This document shows positions 8,560-16,740 of a stretch of DNA of 64,000 nucleotides, one piece after another (within the stretch, counting starts at the first letter, position 1; every line of letters starts with the position of its first letter). A program made the position numbers and the translations under genes. The notes under the pieces are model-generated. The model saw only the letters and a list, made by a program, of their open reading frames with translations, was not told the origin of the DNA and made no database searches. The DNA is from Actinoplanes missouriensis 431 (GTDB lineage: Bacteria; Actinomycetota; Actinomycetes; Mycobacteriales; Micromonosporaceae): NCBI RefSeq assembly GCF_000284295.1, contig NC_017093.1, positions 3,100,001-3,164,000 on the forward strand. Reading direction: 5' to 3'.

Positions 8560-9807
8560 ATGGACGTTGCTGAGGCTGACCGGTTGCGTGACGACTTGGC
8601 CGAGTTCGCGTCGGACGTGTTCGCCTCGCTGACCAGGGCCGGCTGGCAGGATCGTGCGGCCGCGTATCTGCAAGGGCTGATGATCGACGGACGGCGTAAG
8701 TCGATCCAGCCGATGGCCGCTCGGCTGCAGGGCGTGCATGAGCAGGCGTTGAACCACTTCGTGACCAACAGTCCGTGGCAGGTCGAGCCGGTCCGGCGAC
8801 GGATCGCCGCGCTGGCCGACCAGGCGATCGTCCCGACGGCATGGGCCATCGACGACACCGGCCTGCTCAAATGCGGCACCGCTTCGCCGTGTGTGGCCCG
8901 GCAGTACACCGGCACCGCGGGCAAGGTCACCAACTGCCAGATCGCCGTAAGCGTCAGCATGGTCACCGACACCGCATCCTGCCCCGTGGACTGGCGACTG
9001 TTTCTGCCGGAGTCCTGGGATCCCGCCTCACCAAAGGCCACCAGCGATGTCCACAACCGTCGCCGCCGCGCCGGGATCAGCGACGACGTGACCCATCGGG
9101 AGAAGTGGCGCCTCGCCCTGGACATGATCGACGAACTGCTGCGATGGGGACATCGCCCGCCGCTGATCGTGGCCGACTGCGGCTACGGCGACGCCGCAGA
9201 GTTCCGCCTCGCCCTGACCGAACGCGGGCTGCCCCACCTGGTGCAGGTCAGCGGCAGGCTCACCGCTTACCCGGCCTCGACGATCCGCACGGCCGGGGAC
9301 TACGCCGGCGTCGGCTCCTATCCCACGCCCCGCTACCAGCAGCCGGCGCCGACCCTCACCGAACTGATCACCACCGGCACCGGCAAAGCCCGGAGAGTGA
9401 CCTGGCGACCCGGCTCCCGCAGCCGCGGCGGCCGCCCGCTCCTGATGTCCTCGCACTTCGTGTTCACCCGGGTCCGTCCGGCCGGGCGAACCCTGCTGTC
9501 CGCGCACCGCGGCGAGGACCTACCTGAGGCCTGGCTCATCGCCGAATGGCCGCCCGGCAACCCGGAGCCGATCAAGTACTGGCTCTCTGACCTACCCGCC
9601 CGGACCGCGAGACGCACCCTGATCCGCTGGGCGAAACTGCGCTGGCGCATCGAACACGACTACCGCGAAGTCAAGACCGGTCTCGGCCTCGACCACTACG
9701 AAGGCCGCACCTGGCAGGGATGGCACCACCACGTCACCCTCGTCTCCGCGGCACACATCTTCCTCACCCTGCAACGCCTCGACCCAAAAACCCATGCGCC
9801 GGAATGA
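8560..9807 (+). CDS. IS701 family transposase (possible -1 frameshift extension to 9923)
   Basis: The 415-residue DDE transposase shows the family blocks WAIDDTGLLKCG, the conserved ARQYTGTAGKVTNCQIAVS, VADCGYGD and WRIEHDYREVKTGLGLDHYEG. The zero-frame product ends at 9807. The heptamer CCCAAAA at 9783-9789, phased as C_CCA_AAA, would allow a -1 shift. That gives a 454-residue product whose extra tail (GMTLYAVLRRLQLLLVY, then GACPTCRTPFP) looks like a genuine family C-terminus. Its stop is the TGA at the inner end of the right inverted repeat (9921-9923). The tail is seen in the sequence; its use is inferred. Confidence 0.92.
   Translation: MDVAEADRLRDDLAEFASDVFASLTRAGWQDRAAAYLQGLMIDGRRKSIQPMAARLQGVHEQALNHFVTNSPWQVEPVRRRIAALADQAIVPTAWAIDDTGLLKCGTASPCVARQYTGTAGKVTNCQIAVSVSMVTDTASCPVDWRLFLPESWDPASPKATSDVHNRRRRAGISDDVTHREKWRLALDMIDELLRWGHRPPLIVADCGYGDAAEFRLALTERGLPHLVQVSGRLTAYPASTIRTAGDYAGVGSYPTPRYQQPAPTLTELITTGTGKARRVTWRPGSRSRGGRPLLMSSHFVFTRVRPAGRTLLSAHRGEDLPEAWLIAEWPPGNPEPIKYWLSDLPARTARRTLIRWAKLRWRIEHDYREVKTGLGLDHYEGRTWQGWHHHVTLVSAAHIFLTLQRLDPKTHAPE
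9783..9789 (+). promoter_or_regulatory. Candidate -1 ribosomal frameshift site (CCCAAAA)
   Basis: The heptamer lies in the transposase gene in the X_XXY_YYZ phase, 16 bases before the zero-frame stop. Slipping here joins the main frame to a 44-codon -1 frame that ends exactly at the right inverted repeat. The alternative is a point deletion that truncated an originally single-frame gene. Confidence 0.4.
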
Positions 9808-9937
9808 CCCTCTACGCCGTACTCCGACGCCTGCAACTCCTGCTCGTCTACCTCATCGGCGCATGCCCGACCTGCCGAACCCCGTTCCCGCAACGGAAAC
9901 GAGCCCGCCGACGCGGATCATGACAAAGCACTACTAG

Positions 9938-10636
9938 TCCTAGTGAGCCAGATGCGCTAACGCGGTCGTCACAGGCGCGCGACGATCGAGGCCGGGGTTC
10001 TCGACCCCGACATCGACGCCGCTCCAGTCGTTCCACTTCCAAGCCGTCGTTTGACCTTCGACCCCACCCGGCGCTCCAGCGGAACGCCCGCTGCGTCGCC
10101 GACGGCGACTACAGCGAGTGCCGGCCGACGCGCTGGACGCGGGTAGAGACCGAGCCAAGCGCGCTTTCTCGGCGGCATGAGAGAACGTTGCGTCGGCGAG
10201 ATCCCGACTAGCGCTCATGGTGGTGATGCGGCCTCTGACACCATCATGAGCGCCAGCCGAGAGCTCGCGCCGCAGCGCTGGCCAGGCCACGGGTAACCCT
10301 GCGCGTCCGGCTGACATTGACGGCTATTTCAGGACGTGACGCCCTCGCCTCGGCATGCCCGCGCAATGGCACCAGGGCTTTCGTGCCCGCACCGAAGACA
10401 TCACCGATCACCCCGACAACCGCGGCCGCGGCATCGTCGACACCGCCACCCGTATCGCTCGTGAGGGGCATCCTGGACGCCCGCATCATCGGTGCGGCAG
10501 TCCGCGAAAGGCTTTTCGACAGGCAGACCCTCAAGCATGTCTGGCACTGCACCGCCCGCTACGGGCGCCCCGACACCCGTCCCTGACGACCGTACGCTCA
10601 CGCCGGCAAGCGGCATCGCGGAGGTTAACGGCAAGC
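9938..10636. other. Gene-poor stretch of the island
   Basis: I see no gene with a convincing start, ribosome site and family resemblance in these 700 bases. Open frames on both strands have the arginine- and proline-rich composition of out-of-frame GC-rich DNA. It is probably decayed sequence downstream of the IS and of the lipoprotein gene at 10637. Confidence 0.5.
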
Positions 10637-11149
10637 TCAGGAACTCGACGGGCCCGGTGCCGGCCTCGAAAAACAGGCCGAGTAGACCGTGACTCGTAAT
10701 GCCTTCGGGAAGTTGGTCTGCAGGTCGACGGTGTAGCCATCGGGAGTCAGCGCCCGCATGGTCCGCCTGCTGCCGACGGTCTTGTCGATCGGCACCTGAT
10801 AGTCCAACTCTTTCCAGAACATCTTGATCACCTCGAGGGTTCCGACGGGGTCCGAGACCCGCTCCAGGCCGAGCTGATAGACGCCCTGGACGCTGTACCC
10901 GAGTTCGGTCGTCTTCCCGGCCTCGGGTCGGCAGGAGATCGGGCGCACCTGCGGCTTCTCGAGGGGCGTCTCGATGATGTCGGCGATGTCGTCGGCGTGT
11001 CTCTGCACTTCCGCCGTGGCGTCGCTCTCGGCCCGTACCTCCAGGTTGCTGACCGGCCGCGCGGGCTCCGCCTTCTCCGGCGCCGAGCAGCCAGCGAGGC
11101 CGAGCGAAACAGCGGCGGCGAGCAGAACCGCACGCGACAGGGTCTTCAT
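10637..11149 (-). CDS. Putative lipoprotein
   Basis: This 170-residue protein has a classical lipoprotein signal (MKTLSRAVLLAAAVSLGLAG, then Cys21). The mature region, with three further or more cysteines spread through it, has no recognised domain. The ATG at 11149 is preceded by GGAGAA at about nine bases. It stands alone in the island, in the same orientation as the lipoprotein at 7853 but without obvious sequence similarity to it. Confidence 0.72.
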   Translation of the reverse strand: MKTLSRAVLLAAAVSLGLAGCSAPEKAEPARPVSNLEVRAESDATAEVQRHADDIADIIETPLEKPQVRPISCRPEAGKTTELGYSVQGVYQLGLERVSDPVGTLEVIKMFWKELDYQVPIDKTVGSRRTMRALTPDGYTVDLQTNFPKALRVTVYSACFSRPAPGPSSS

Positions 11150-11720
11150 CGGCGTTGTTCTCCGTCTGGATCATAGAAGCGGTGGACATCATCGATGATC
11201 GCCCCGGCCTCTCGCAAGGACCACGCGAGCGGCCGGATCACTCAATCCGCCGAGGCGAGCCCGGGGCCTCGCCGGCCTCCTCGGAGACGGGCGAGGGCTT
11301 CGTTAGGGTTTAGGAGGCCCGCGGAATCTCCATGCGAGAGCTATCCTGACCGGCCACGCCGGCCCGGTCGGGCAAGGGACGGCCGTCAAGCCCCAGGACC
11401 CGCAGACGATCTAAAGTGACCTACAGGCTGCCGCTCGGGACTCGCCCACCAGCGTCGGATTGCCAGCCGGGCCAGCGCAGGGTTTCGTAGAACCGATCGA
11501 GCGAGCCGCATCGGCCGGCAGGACCTGCACCGGGTAGGGCGCGGCGGCGACGGCCGCTGACACCTCCGGCCATGGTGATTGATCCACACGATCAGGCTGC
11601 CGCAGCCGATCCGTGTCCGACAGGCACCAAGCACGGCGGTAATGCCTGATCTGCGGCAGGACAGTGAGCCCGCGAAGCCACTCGCGCGACGGCAGCTACG
11701 GCGGTTACTCTCCTGCTCGT
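11150..11720. other. Intergenic stretch without a supported gene
   Basis: No open frame here has a credible start and composition. The region lies between the lipoprotein gene on the left and the tRNA-like relic on the right. Confidence 0.4.
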
Positions 11721-11815
11721 GCGCCGGGCAAAAGCAGATGGGAAAGTGCGCCACGCTGACGCTGAGCACCCGAGCAGTCTGGGATGAGCCGGTTCGAGTC
11801 CGGTAGCCCGGCGCA
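11721..11815 (+). pseudogene. tRNA-like relic
   Basis: A good T arm is present (GCCGG, loop TTCGAGT, CCGGT at 11788-11804). Near the 3' end, CCGGCGC plus A (11808-11815) pairs with GCGCCGG at 11721-11727. Between them are a short D-arm-like hairpin and a long variable-arm-like stem. However, three extra bases separate the T arm from the acceptor strand, the anticodon stem has only three pairs, and position 33 is not U. It is therefore better read as a degenerate tRNA or an integration-site relic than a working gene. Confidence 0.3.
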
Positions 11816-11828
11816 CCCTGTCGGCGGC

Positions 11829-12053
11829 ATGAGAATGATGGGACTAGGGCCTAGCCAAAGCATTTTCCTAGTAATAATCGGCGGGGTCCTCTGCGCGATA
11901 TATGCGTTCCCCTATCAGCGTGGACACTTGCTGACTGCTCGAAGGATTGCTGTTTCAGGAGCTATTCTGGCCATGCCATCTGTGGTTCCAGCGGCACTGG
12001 CCCTAACCGCTTACCTCATGATCAAGCGTGAAGGATCGGATCGGCTACGCTGA
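11829..12053 (+). CDS. Small membrane protein of unknown function
   Basis: This 74-residue protein has two predicted membrane helices (SIFLVIIGGVLCAIYAF, then a PSVVPAALALTAYLMI segment) joined by a short basic loop. Its base composition is noticeably lower in GC than the chromosome, as expected of acquired DNA. The start is uncertain: ATGs at 11829 and 11835 are possible, and upstream in-frame codons run through the tRNA-like relic. Confidence 0.5.
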   Translation: MRMMGLGPSQSIFLVIIGGVLCAIYAFPYQRGHLLTARRIAVSGAILAMPSVVPAALALTAYLMIKREGSDRLR

Positions 12054-12235
12054 GGGCCGCGCGGCTCTCGGTAAGAGCGGACGTGCGGCGCTCGATCACT
12101 CATGCCAGGCTATCGTGGACCGGACGAGTGCCTAGACGGATTAGTGGCCGCCGTGAGTACTCGACCGCTGATCAGAGCTTTAATGTGACCCTCGCGGGTT
12201 GGCGTATGTTGCGTGTAGCTGTCACGCTGATCGGC

Positions 12236-12721
12236 ATGACTGGTGGACAAGACTCACCGACTGTCGACTCGCATCCCGCCCCGCAAGATATCGCTATGTA
12301 CACGGCGGTTGCCGCCCGACGGCAACAATGGGACAACATGCTCTGGCAGGTGCCGACTCTGAGCTTAACCGCCCAGGCCTTTCTTTTCACGATCGCATTG
12401 GGCCATGAAAGCAGCCGGACCGCCAGAGTCATCGCGTGCATATTGTCGATCGTTATGACCGTACTTTCGATGCACCTTATGTCTCGCCACCGCCAAGCCG
12501 AACATACAGATGCTCACTGGCTAGAGGCATATGAAAAGACGAATTTTGGTCGATCATGGCATGGCCGCGCCTGGGCGGAGGCGCGCAACCGAGAGCCGGG
12601 TAGTGGCTTCTTGACCCGATTTAAGGGATTTGAAGTTTGGATGGGTGGACTGTCGGTATTCGGTGTCGCCGCAGTGGTAGTCCTCGTATTGACCCTCGCG
12701 CAAACTGACGCCCTGAAGTAG
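12236..12721 (+). CDS. Membrane protein of unknown function
   Basis: The 161-residue protein has a hydrophilic N-terminus, hydrophobic segments at about 39-55 (LSLTAQAFLFTIALG) and about 63-82 (VIACILSIVMTVLSMHLM), a charged middle part (HRQAEHTDAHWLEAYEKTN) and a last helix near the C-terminus. No family is recognised. The ATG at 12236 is chosen because the upstream in-frame region looks non-coding, but its ribosome site is weak. Composition is AT-richer than the flanking chromosome, which fits cargo of a mobile element. Confidence 0.6.
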   Translation: MTGGQDSPTVDSHPAPQDIAMYTAVAARRQQWDNMLWQVPTLSLTAQAFLFTIALGHESSRTARVIACILSIVMTVLSMHLMSRHRQAEHTDAHWLEAYEKTNFGRSWHGRAWAEARNREPGSGFLTRFKGFEVWMGGLSVFGVAAVVVLVLTLAQTDALK

Positions 12722-13062
12722 GGGTGTCTGGCACACTCAACTCGGCAGTTCAGCACGTCAGCTGCGGCGGGCAGGCGATCATCGATGGTTACGGGCTGTG
12801 GCAGGTCGGGGTGCACGATCGGCGGCATGTGAGTGCATCAACGGTTCAGTTGGAGTGTCAGCCCTCTGACGGCGCGAGGTCAATCATGAGGTCGCCATTG
12901 CCGAGCGGTTCGATATTATTTACCAGCCAATTTGTTCGCGACTCGGTTAATTGGAACCCATCGAATTCGTAGTCGGCGATGATTTCGAGGCGTCCGCTGG
13001 CGAAGACCCGTGAACCGGTCGCCACGTCTCTTGCCCAGCCCTTTGTCTGTACTTGGTACCGC

Positions 13063-14496
13063 TTAGTACTCCAGCAGGAGATCCGTTCTGACGTGCTGTG
13101 ACGGTGTGGTTTTGTCCGTGGACACCAAGCAGCCACCGCTGAGTCTCGATGGTTGTGTGGACCCCGAAAACGGCGGTGGCTGCCGCCTACAGAGTAGACG
13201 CTCAACGATGGTCTGAGCTGTTCGAAGAGTTGATGAACCCGATCGAGGCACGGTTTGCCCGGCCGGAACCGCGGCATCGGGTCCGAGGCTTCGTGCGAGG
13301 GCTGCTGGCCCCGTTGCCGACGAAGAACTGCTGGACGATCGCGGAACACGCCGGTGACGAGGAGCCGGGTGGGATGCAGGACCTGATCGGCCGAGCCAGC
13401 TGGGACGACGCTCTCGTGCGTGCTGACGTCCGGGACTTCGTCGCCCGCCGGCTCGGGCATCCGGACGCGATTCTGGTCATCGACGAGACCGGCGACCTGA
13501 AGAAGGGCCGGCACACCGTCGGTGTCCAGCGGCAGTACTCCGGCACCGCCGGGAAGATCGAGAACTGCCAGCTCGCGGTGCACCTGTCCTACGCCTCCCC
13601 ACACGGGCACGCTCTGCTCGACACCGCCCTCTACCTGCCGAAATCCTGGACCAGCGATCCTGAACGGCTGGCTGAGGCCGGTGTTCCCGACGAGGTCGGA
13701 TTCGCCACCAAACCGCAGCTGGCCCGCCGGCTGATCGAGACCGCCCAGGCCGGCGGACTGCCCTGCCGCTGGGTCAGCGGCGACGAAGCCTACGGCGGTG
13801 ACCCAGCGCTGGCCGCCGCGCTACGCGGCCAGCGCCTCGGCTACGTCCTGGCCGTCGCCTGCTCCCACCGCCTGCCCACCGGCCTCGGCATTCAACGCGC
13901 TGACCAGATCGCCACCGGTCTGCCCGACCACGCCTGGCAGCGGCTATCCGCCGGCGAAGGCGCCAAAGGTCACCGCTACTACGACTGGGCGTTCATCGCC
14001 CTGCCCCTAGCCGCCGACCAGCACGCCGGATACCACTGGCTACTGATCCGCCGCAACCGCAGCACCGGTGAACTGGCGTTCTACCGCTGCTGGTCACCCG
14101 AACCGGTCGCACTGCGCCACCTGGTCACCGTCGCCGGCCGACGATGGACCATCGAAGAGTCGTTCCAGGCCGCCAAGACCGAACTCGGCCTCGATCAACA
14201 CCAGCATCGCCGCTGGACGGCCTGGCACCGCTGGACCACCCTGGTCATCGCCGCCCACGCTTTCCTCGCCGCCGCAACCACCCTCTGCACCGCCAACGCT
14301 GAGGGCCTGATCCCGATCACCGTCAATGAGCTCCGGCGGCTCTTCCATGACCTGGTCATCAAACCCGCAGCAAGCATCGCCGCCGTGATCACATGGTCCA
14401 TCTTCCGCCGCCGCCATCAAGACGCCGCCAGGACCAGCCATTACGAAAGACAGGCCCTCACTGAACCCTGAAACGGATCTCCTGCTGGAGTATTAG
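13063..14496. mobile_element. IS701-family insertion sequence, 1426 bp, with TTAG target duplication
   Basis: The element spans 13067-14492. Its terminal inverted repeats match over 21 bp, beginning TACTCCAGCAGGAG on each side. It is flanked by direct repeats TTAG (13063-13066 and 14493-14496), again fitting the YTAR rule of the family. The ends differ completely from those of the element at 8491, so the two are different IS species. It interrupts the gene at 12858-14815. Confidence 0.93.
13149..14471 (+). CDS. IS701 family transposase
   Basis: This 440-residue transposase carries the family DDE core: AILVIDETGDLKKG (first Asp), QRQYSGTAGKIENCQLAV, RWVSGDEAYGGDPAL (second Asp) and RRWTIEESFQAAKTELGLDQ (Glu). 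The single frame appears intact from the ATG at 13149 to about 20 bases before the right end of the element. Similarity to the transposase at 8560 is limited to the motif blocks. Confidence 0.95.
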   Translation: MVVWTPKTAVAAAYRVDAQRWSELFEELMNPIEARFARPEPRHRVRGFVRGLLAPLPTKNCWTIAEHAGDEEPGGMQDLIGRASWDDALVRADVRDFVARRLGHPDAILVIDETGDLKKGRHTVGVQRQYSGTAGKIENCQLAVHLSYASPHGHALLDTALYLPKSWTSDPERLAEAGVPDEVGFATKPQLARRLIETAQAGGLPCRWVSGDEAYGGDPALAAALRGQRLGYVLAVACSHRLPTGLGIQRADQIATGLPDHAWQRLSAGEGAKGHRYYDWAFIALPLAADQHAGYHWLLIRRNRSTGELAFYRCWSPEPVALRHLVTVAGRRWTIEESFQAAKTELGLDQHQHRRWTAWHRWTTLVIAAHAFLAAATTLCTANAEGLIPITVNELRRLFHDLVIKPAASIAAVITWSIFRRRHQDAARTSHYERQALTEP

Positions 14497-15105
14497 CTCC
14501 GATAGCCACGGCGAACTCGACGCCTAAATGACGGCTACCTGTGTCAACGTCTCGGGGTGCACCGACGATCGGGCCCGTAAGCCCGTAGACGACCTCGTGC
14601 GGGCGGCCAGTCCGAACCGTCGCCATCTCGTTCGGAGCGTCGGGTCGAGCGGGCGTAACGACGCCACGCATTCGCACACCGATCTCACGGATCGGAGAGC
14701 CCGCCTTCAGGTTGGGGATCTCACGAATCATCCACTCCGCAAGGCGAACCCACATCGGATCATCTTCGCAGGAGTCCTGCCTACGGAAGGTCGAATACTG
14801 TCGACGCAGTCTCATCGGCTACGACAGGACGCCGGTCAGCGGCAGCGGTCACTGGCCTTGATGCGCGGCTGGCCCGAGCGCGGACAGCGGCTACTTGTTT
14901 CATAGAAGTACGACCGCGGCCCGGCCAGGCTTGGTCGAGGTGACCGGTGGGATCGCTCGCTCGCGGCTGTCCATCGCGGGTATTGGTGTGACTCTCATCT
15001 GGCACGCGCCTGCCGGTCACCGCGGAAGGTGACGGCTCCCGTCGTCAGCTTCGTCACTTGGCGTCCAGCTACGGCTGCCGCTGCGGCTTCGCGGTCGTTT
15101 CGCTC

Positions 15106-15747
15106 TCAGCCGGAACGCTGGTGGGGGCCAGGTGGGGCCTGCGGGGGCGGCAGTTGTCCGGCCGACGACGGGTCGCCGCGCCATCGGTCCACCATCCGGC
15201 GCCAGGGGGAGTCCGAGCTCCCCGGAGCGGCGCTGCGAACGCGCAGGTCTCCGAACAACGTCATCCCGTGCACGCGCACCACGGGCGTGTTCGGCAGGCG
15301 TGGCACCGCAGCCAGCTCAAGCCGTCGGTCGCCGAAGATGGTGAATCCCGTCAGATCCGCCTCGACGCCCTCTGGCACGATCACCTCGATATCGCCGAAA
15401 ACAGTCCGACCTTCGATCCGGACCTCCGCTTCGCTGCAGGCGCTGTCCCTCAAGTCGAACGTCACGTCACCGAAGACCGTGATCCCGCGATTGCGCGCGC
15501 GGAGCTGCCAACGGCCTCGTGTTCGGACGTCGCCGAAAACACTGAACGCCGGCGGCGACGCGGTGGTGGCTCCGACGATCGGTGACTCCGCAGGGAGTCC
15601 CTGCAGGGCCGCCTGCATCTGCGCGCGGGATCCGGCTGCGAGGGCGGCATCGACCCGGTCCGTGAACTCCGCCAACGTCAGAAGGCCCGCGCCGACGGCG
15701 CGTTGCAGGGCATCCACGACTTGCTCTCGTTCGTCGTCAGTCGGCAT
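15106..15747 (-). CDS. DUF1707 and LiaF-like C-terminal domain protein
   Basis: The 213-residue protein starts with a DUF1707 SHOCT-like domain (DEREQVVDALQRAVGAGLLTLAEFTDRVDAAL, residues about 4-36). A cell-wall-active-antibiotics-response (LiaF/YvqF C-terminal type) beta-repeat region follows, visible as repeated VFGD motifs (FSVFGDV, ITVFGDV, TVFGDIE, TIFGDR, TLFGDL). Proteins of this layout are common in actinomycetes and linked to envelope stress by family membership only. The start is uncertain because no good ribosome site precedes the ATG at 15747. Confidence 0.85.
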   Translation of the reverse strand: MPTDDEREQVVDALQRAVGAGLLTLAEFTDRVDAALAAGSRAQMQAALQGLPAESPIVGATTASPPAFSVFGDVRTRGRWQLRARNRGITVFGDVTFDLRDSACSEAEVRIEGRTVFGDIEVIVPEGVEADLTGFTIFGDRRLELAAVPRLPNTPVVRVHGMTLFGDLRVRSAAPGSSDSPWRRMVDRWRGDPSSAGQLPPPQAPPGPHQRSG

Positions 15748-15921
15748 GCCGTCGTCGCGGTGAACGGGCTCGCGCTCAGGTACCGGCAGAATCTCCACAC
15801 CCGCACCATAGCCATGATGGACAAGGGCACTGCGGTCGATCAACAGGCGGCCGGTCCTGGGGCGGAAGCGATCCCCGGCGGGTCCGTCGACGGCATCCCC
15901 TCGCCCTTCGAACGGGCTAGG

Positions 15922-15978
15922 GTCGAGCATGGTGGTGACGAACGTGTGGCGCAGCATGTGCGGGTTCTTCGCCCCGCA
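15922..15978 (-). pseudogene. Tyrosine integrase fragment (LRHTFVTTMLD motif)
   Basis: On the minus strand the frame reads NPHMLRHTFVTTMLD, which includes the conserved R-H box of tyrosine recombinases. It then diverges at once into unrelated sequence. About 45 codons are missing between this motif and the C-terminal tail found at 7743-7799. It lies between the DUF1707 gene and the GntR gene and marks the right edge of the island. Confidence 0.6.
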
Positions 15979-15997
15979 TCTCGGCTGAGCGGCTCGG

Positions 15998-16663
15998 TCA
16001 GGAATCGGCGAAGGCGGCGAGGTGGCGGTCGCGGGCCTGGGTGAGGTGCTGCCGCATCGCCGCCTCGGAGCGGTCCGGGTCGTGGCCGGCGATCGCCTCG
16101 GCGAGCGCGCGGTGCTCTCGCTGGGTGACCGCGGTCTGCGCGTACGGGAAGTAGCGTCGGTGCAGATGCAGGTGGGCGTGCAGCCGGGTGAACGCGTCGA
16201 GCAGCAGCGGGCTGGCTGACGCCTGCGCGACGAGGCGGTGCAGTTCGGCGTCCTGGGCGGTGAAGGCGGCGTGCCACGCGCGTTCGTCGCCGCTCTCGGT
16301 GATCGTCTGGGTGGCCTGCTCGACGAGCTCACGCCGCAGGTCGTCGGTGGCGTGGGTGGCGGCGCGACGGGCGGCGGCGCACTCCAGCAGCAGGCGCATG
16401 TCGAACAGGTCGGCGAACTCGTCGCGGGTGAGCAGCGGGCTGACCGTGTAGCCGGCGAGCGCGCGTTTGCGGACCAGCCCCTCGGACTCCAGCCGGGCCA
16501 GCGCCTCGCGCACCGGCGTGGGGGAGACCTCCAGCTCGCGGGCCAAGGCGTCGATGTTCACCCGGTCGCCGGGGGCGAGGTTGTGCTCCAGGACGGCCGA
16601 GCGCAGCGTCGCGTAGACGTCCTCACCGAGGGTGGAGCGCTTCACGCTGCGAAAAGACGTCAT
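15998..16663 (-). CDS. GntR/FadR (FCD) family transcriptional regulator of the fucose operon
   Basis: This 221-residue regulator has a GntR winged HTH (LAPGDRVNIDALARELEVSP, then TPVREALARLESEGLV, residues about 30-62) and an FCD ligand-binding domain with the conserved Asp/His metal-site residues (DMRLLLE, HAAFTAQDAELHRLV, REHRALAEAI). It has an AGGAG site eight bases before the ATG. It is divergent from the sugar-acid operon across a 77-bp gap containing a perfect palindrome, so it very likely represses that operon. A sugar acid intermediate is the expected effector. Confidence 0.9.
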   Translation of the reverse strand: MTSFRSVKRSTLGEDVYATLRSAVLEHNLAPGDRVNIDALARELEVSPTPVREALARLESEGLVRKRALAGYTVSPLLTRDEFADLFDMRLLLECAAARRAATHATDDLRRELVEQATQTITESGDERAWHAAFTAQDAELHRLVAQASASPLLLDAFTRLHAHLHLHRRYFPYAQTAVTQREHRALAEAIAGHDPDRSEAAMRQHLTQARDRHLAAFADS

Positions 16664-16705
16664 GGCTTGACTCCTGTGGAAGACACCGGGTAATCATCTA
16701 CGAAA

Positions 16706-16719
16706 GATCCTATAGGATC
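16706..16719. promoter_or_regulatory. Putative FCD-GntR operator
   Basis: GATCCTATAGGATC is a perfect 14-bp palindrome in the 77-bp gap between the divergent GntR gene and the enolase-superfamily gene. Its length, symmetry and position fit an operator controlling both directions. Confidence 0.65.
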
Positions 16720-16740
16720 CACGAAACCCGAGGGAGGGCC

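Larger units (their letters stand above)
8491..9937. mobile_element. IS701-family insertion sequence, 1439 bp, with CTAG target duplication
   Basis: The element spans 8495-9933. Its ends are the perfect 13-bp inverted repeats TAGTGCTTTGTCA (8495-8507) and its complement (9921-9933). It is flanked by the 4-bp direct repeat CTAG (8491-8494 and 9934-9937), which matches the YTAR target duplication known for the IS701 family. It carries one transposase gene. Intact ends and target duplication indicate a fairly recent insertion. Confidence 0.92.
12858..14815 (-). pseudogene. Gene of unknown function split by an IS701-family element
   Basis: The 5' part is at 14815-14497 and the 3' part at 13066-12858, both on the minus strand, with the IS between them. 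Removing the IS and one TTAG copy rejoins the frame exactly (...VAIGA|KRYQVQTKGWARDV...), giving a protein of 175 residues that ends ...MIDLAPSEG. The first codons near 14815 are uncertain; a later ATG gives MWVRLAEWMIREIPNL. It has no signal peptide and no recognised domain. The gene is presumably inactive in this strain. Confidence 0.75.

Noticed and set aside
10355..10699. Possible 114-codon gene on the plus strand in the island
   Set aside because: Arg/Pro-rich in its second half, no ribosome site and no motif, so coding is not supported.
11721..11815. Functional tRNA gene
   Set aside because: Anticodon stem too short, no U33, and three extra bases between T arm and acceptor; kept only as a relic.
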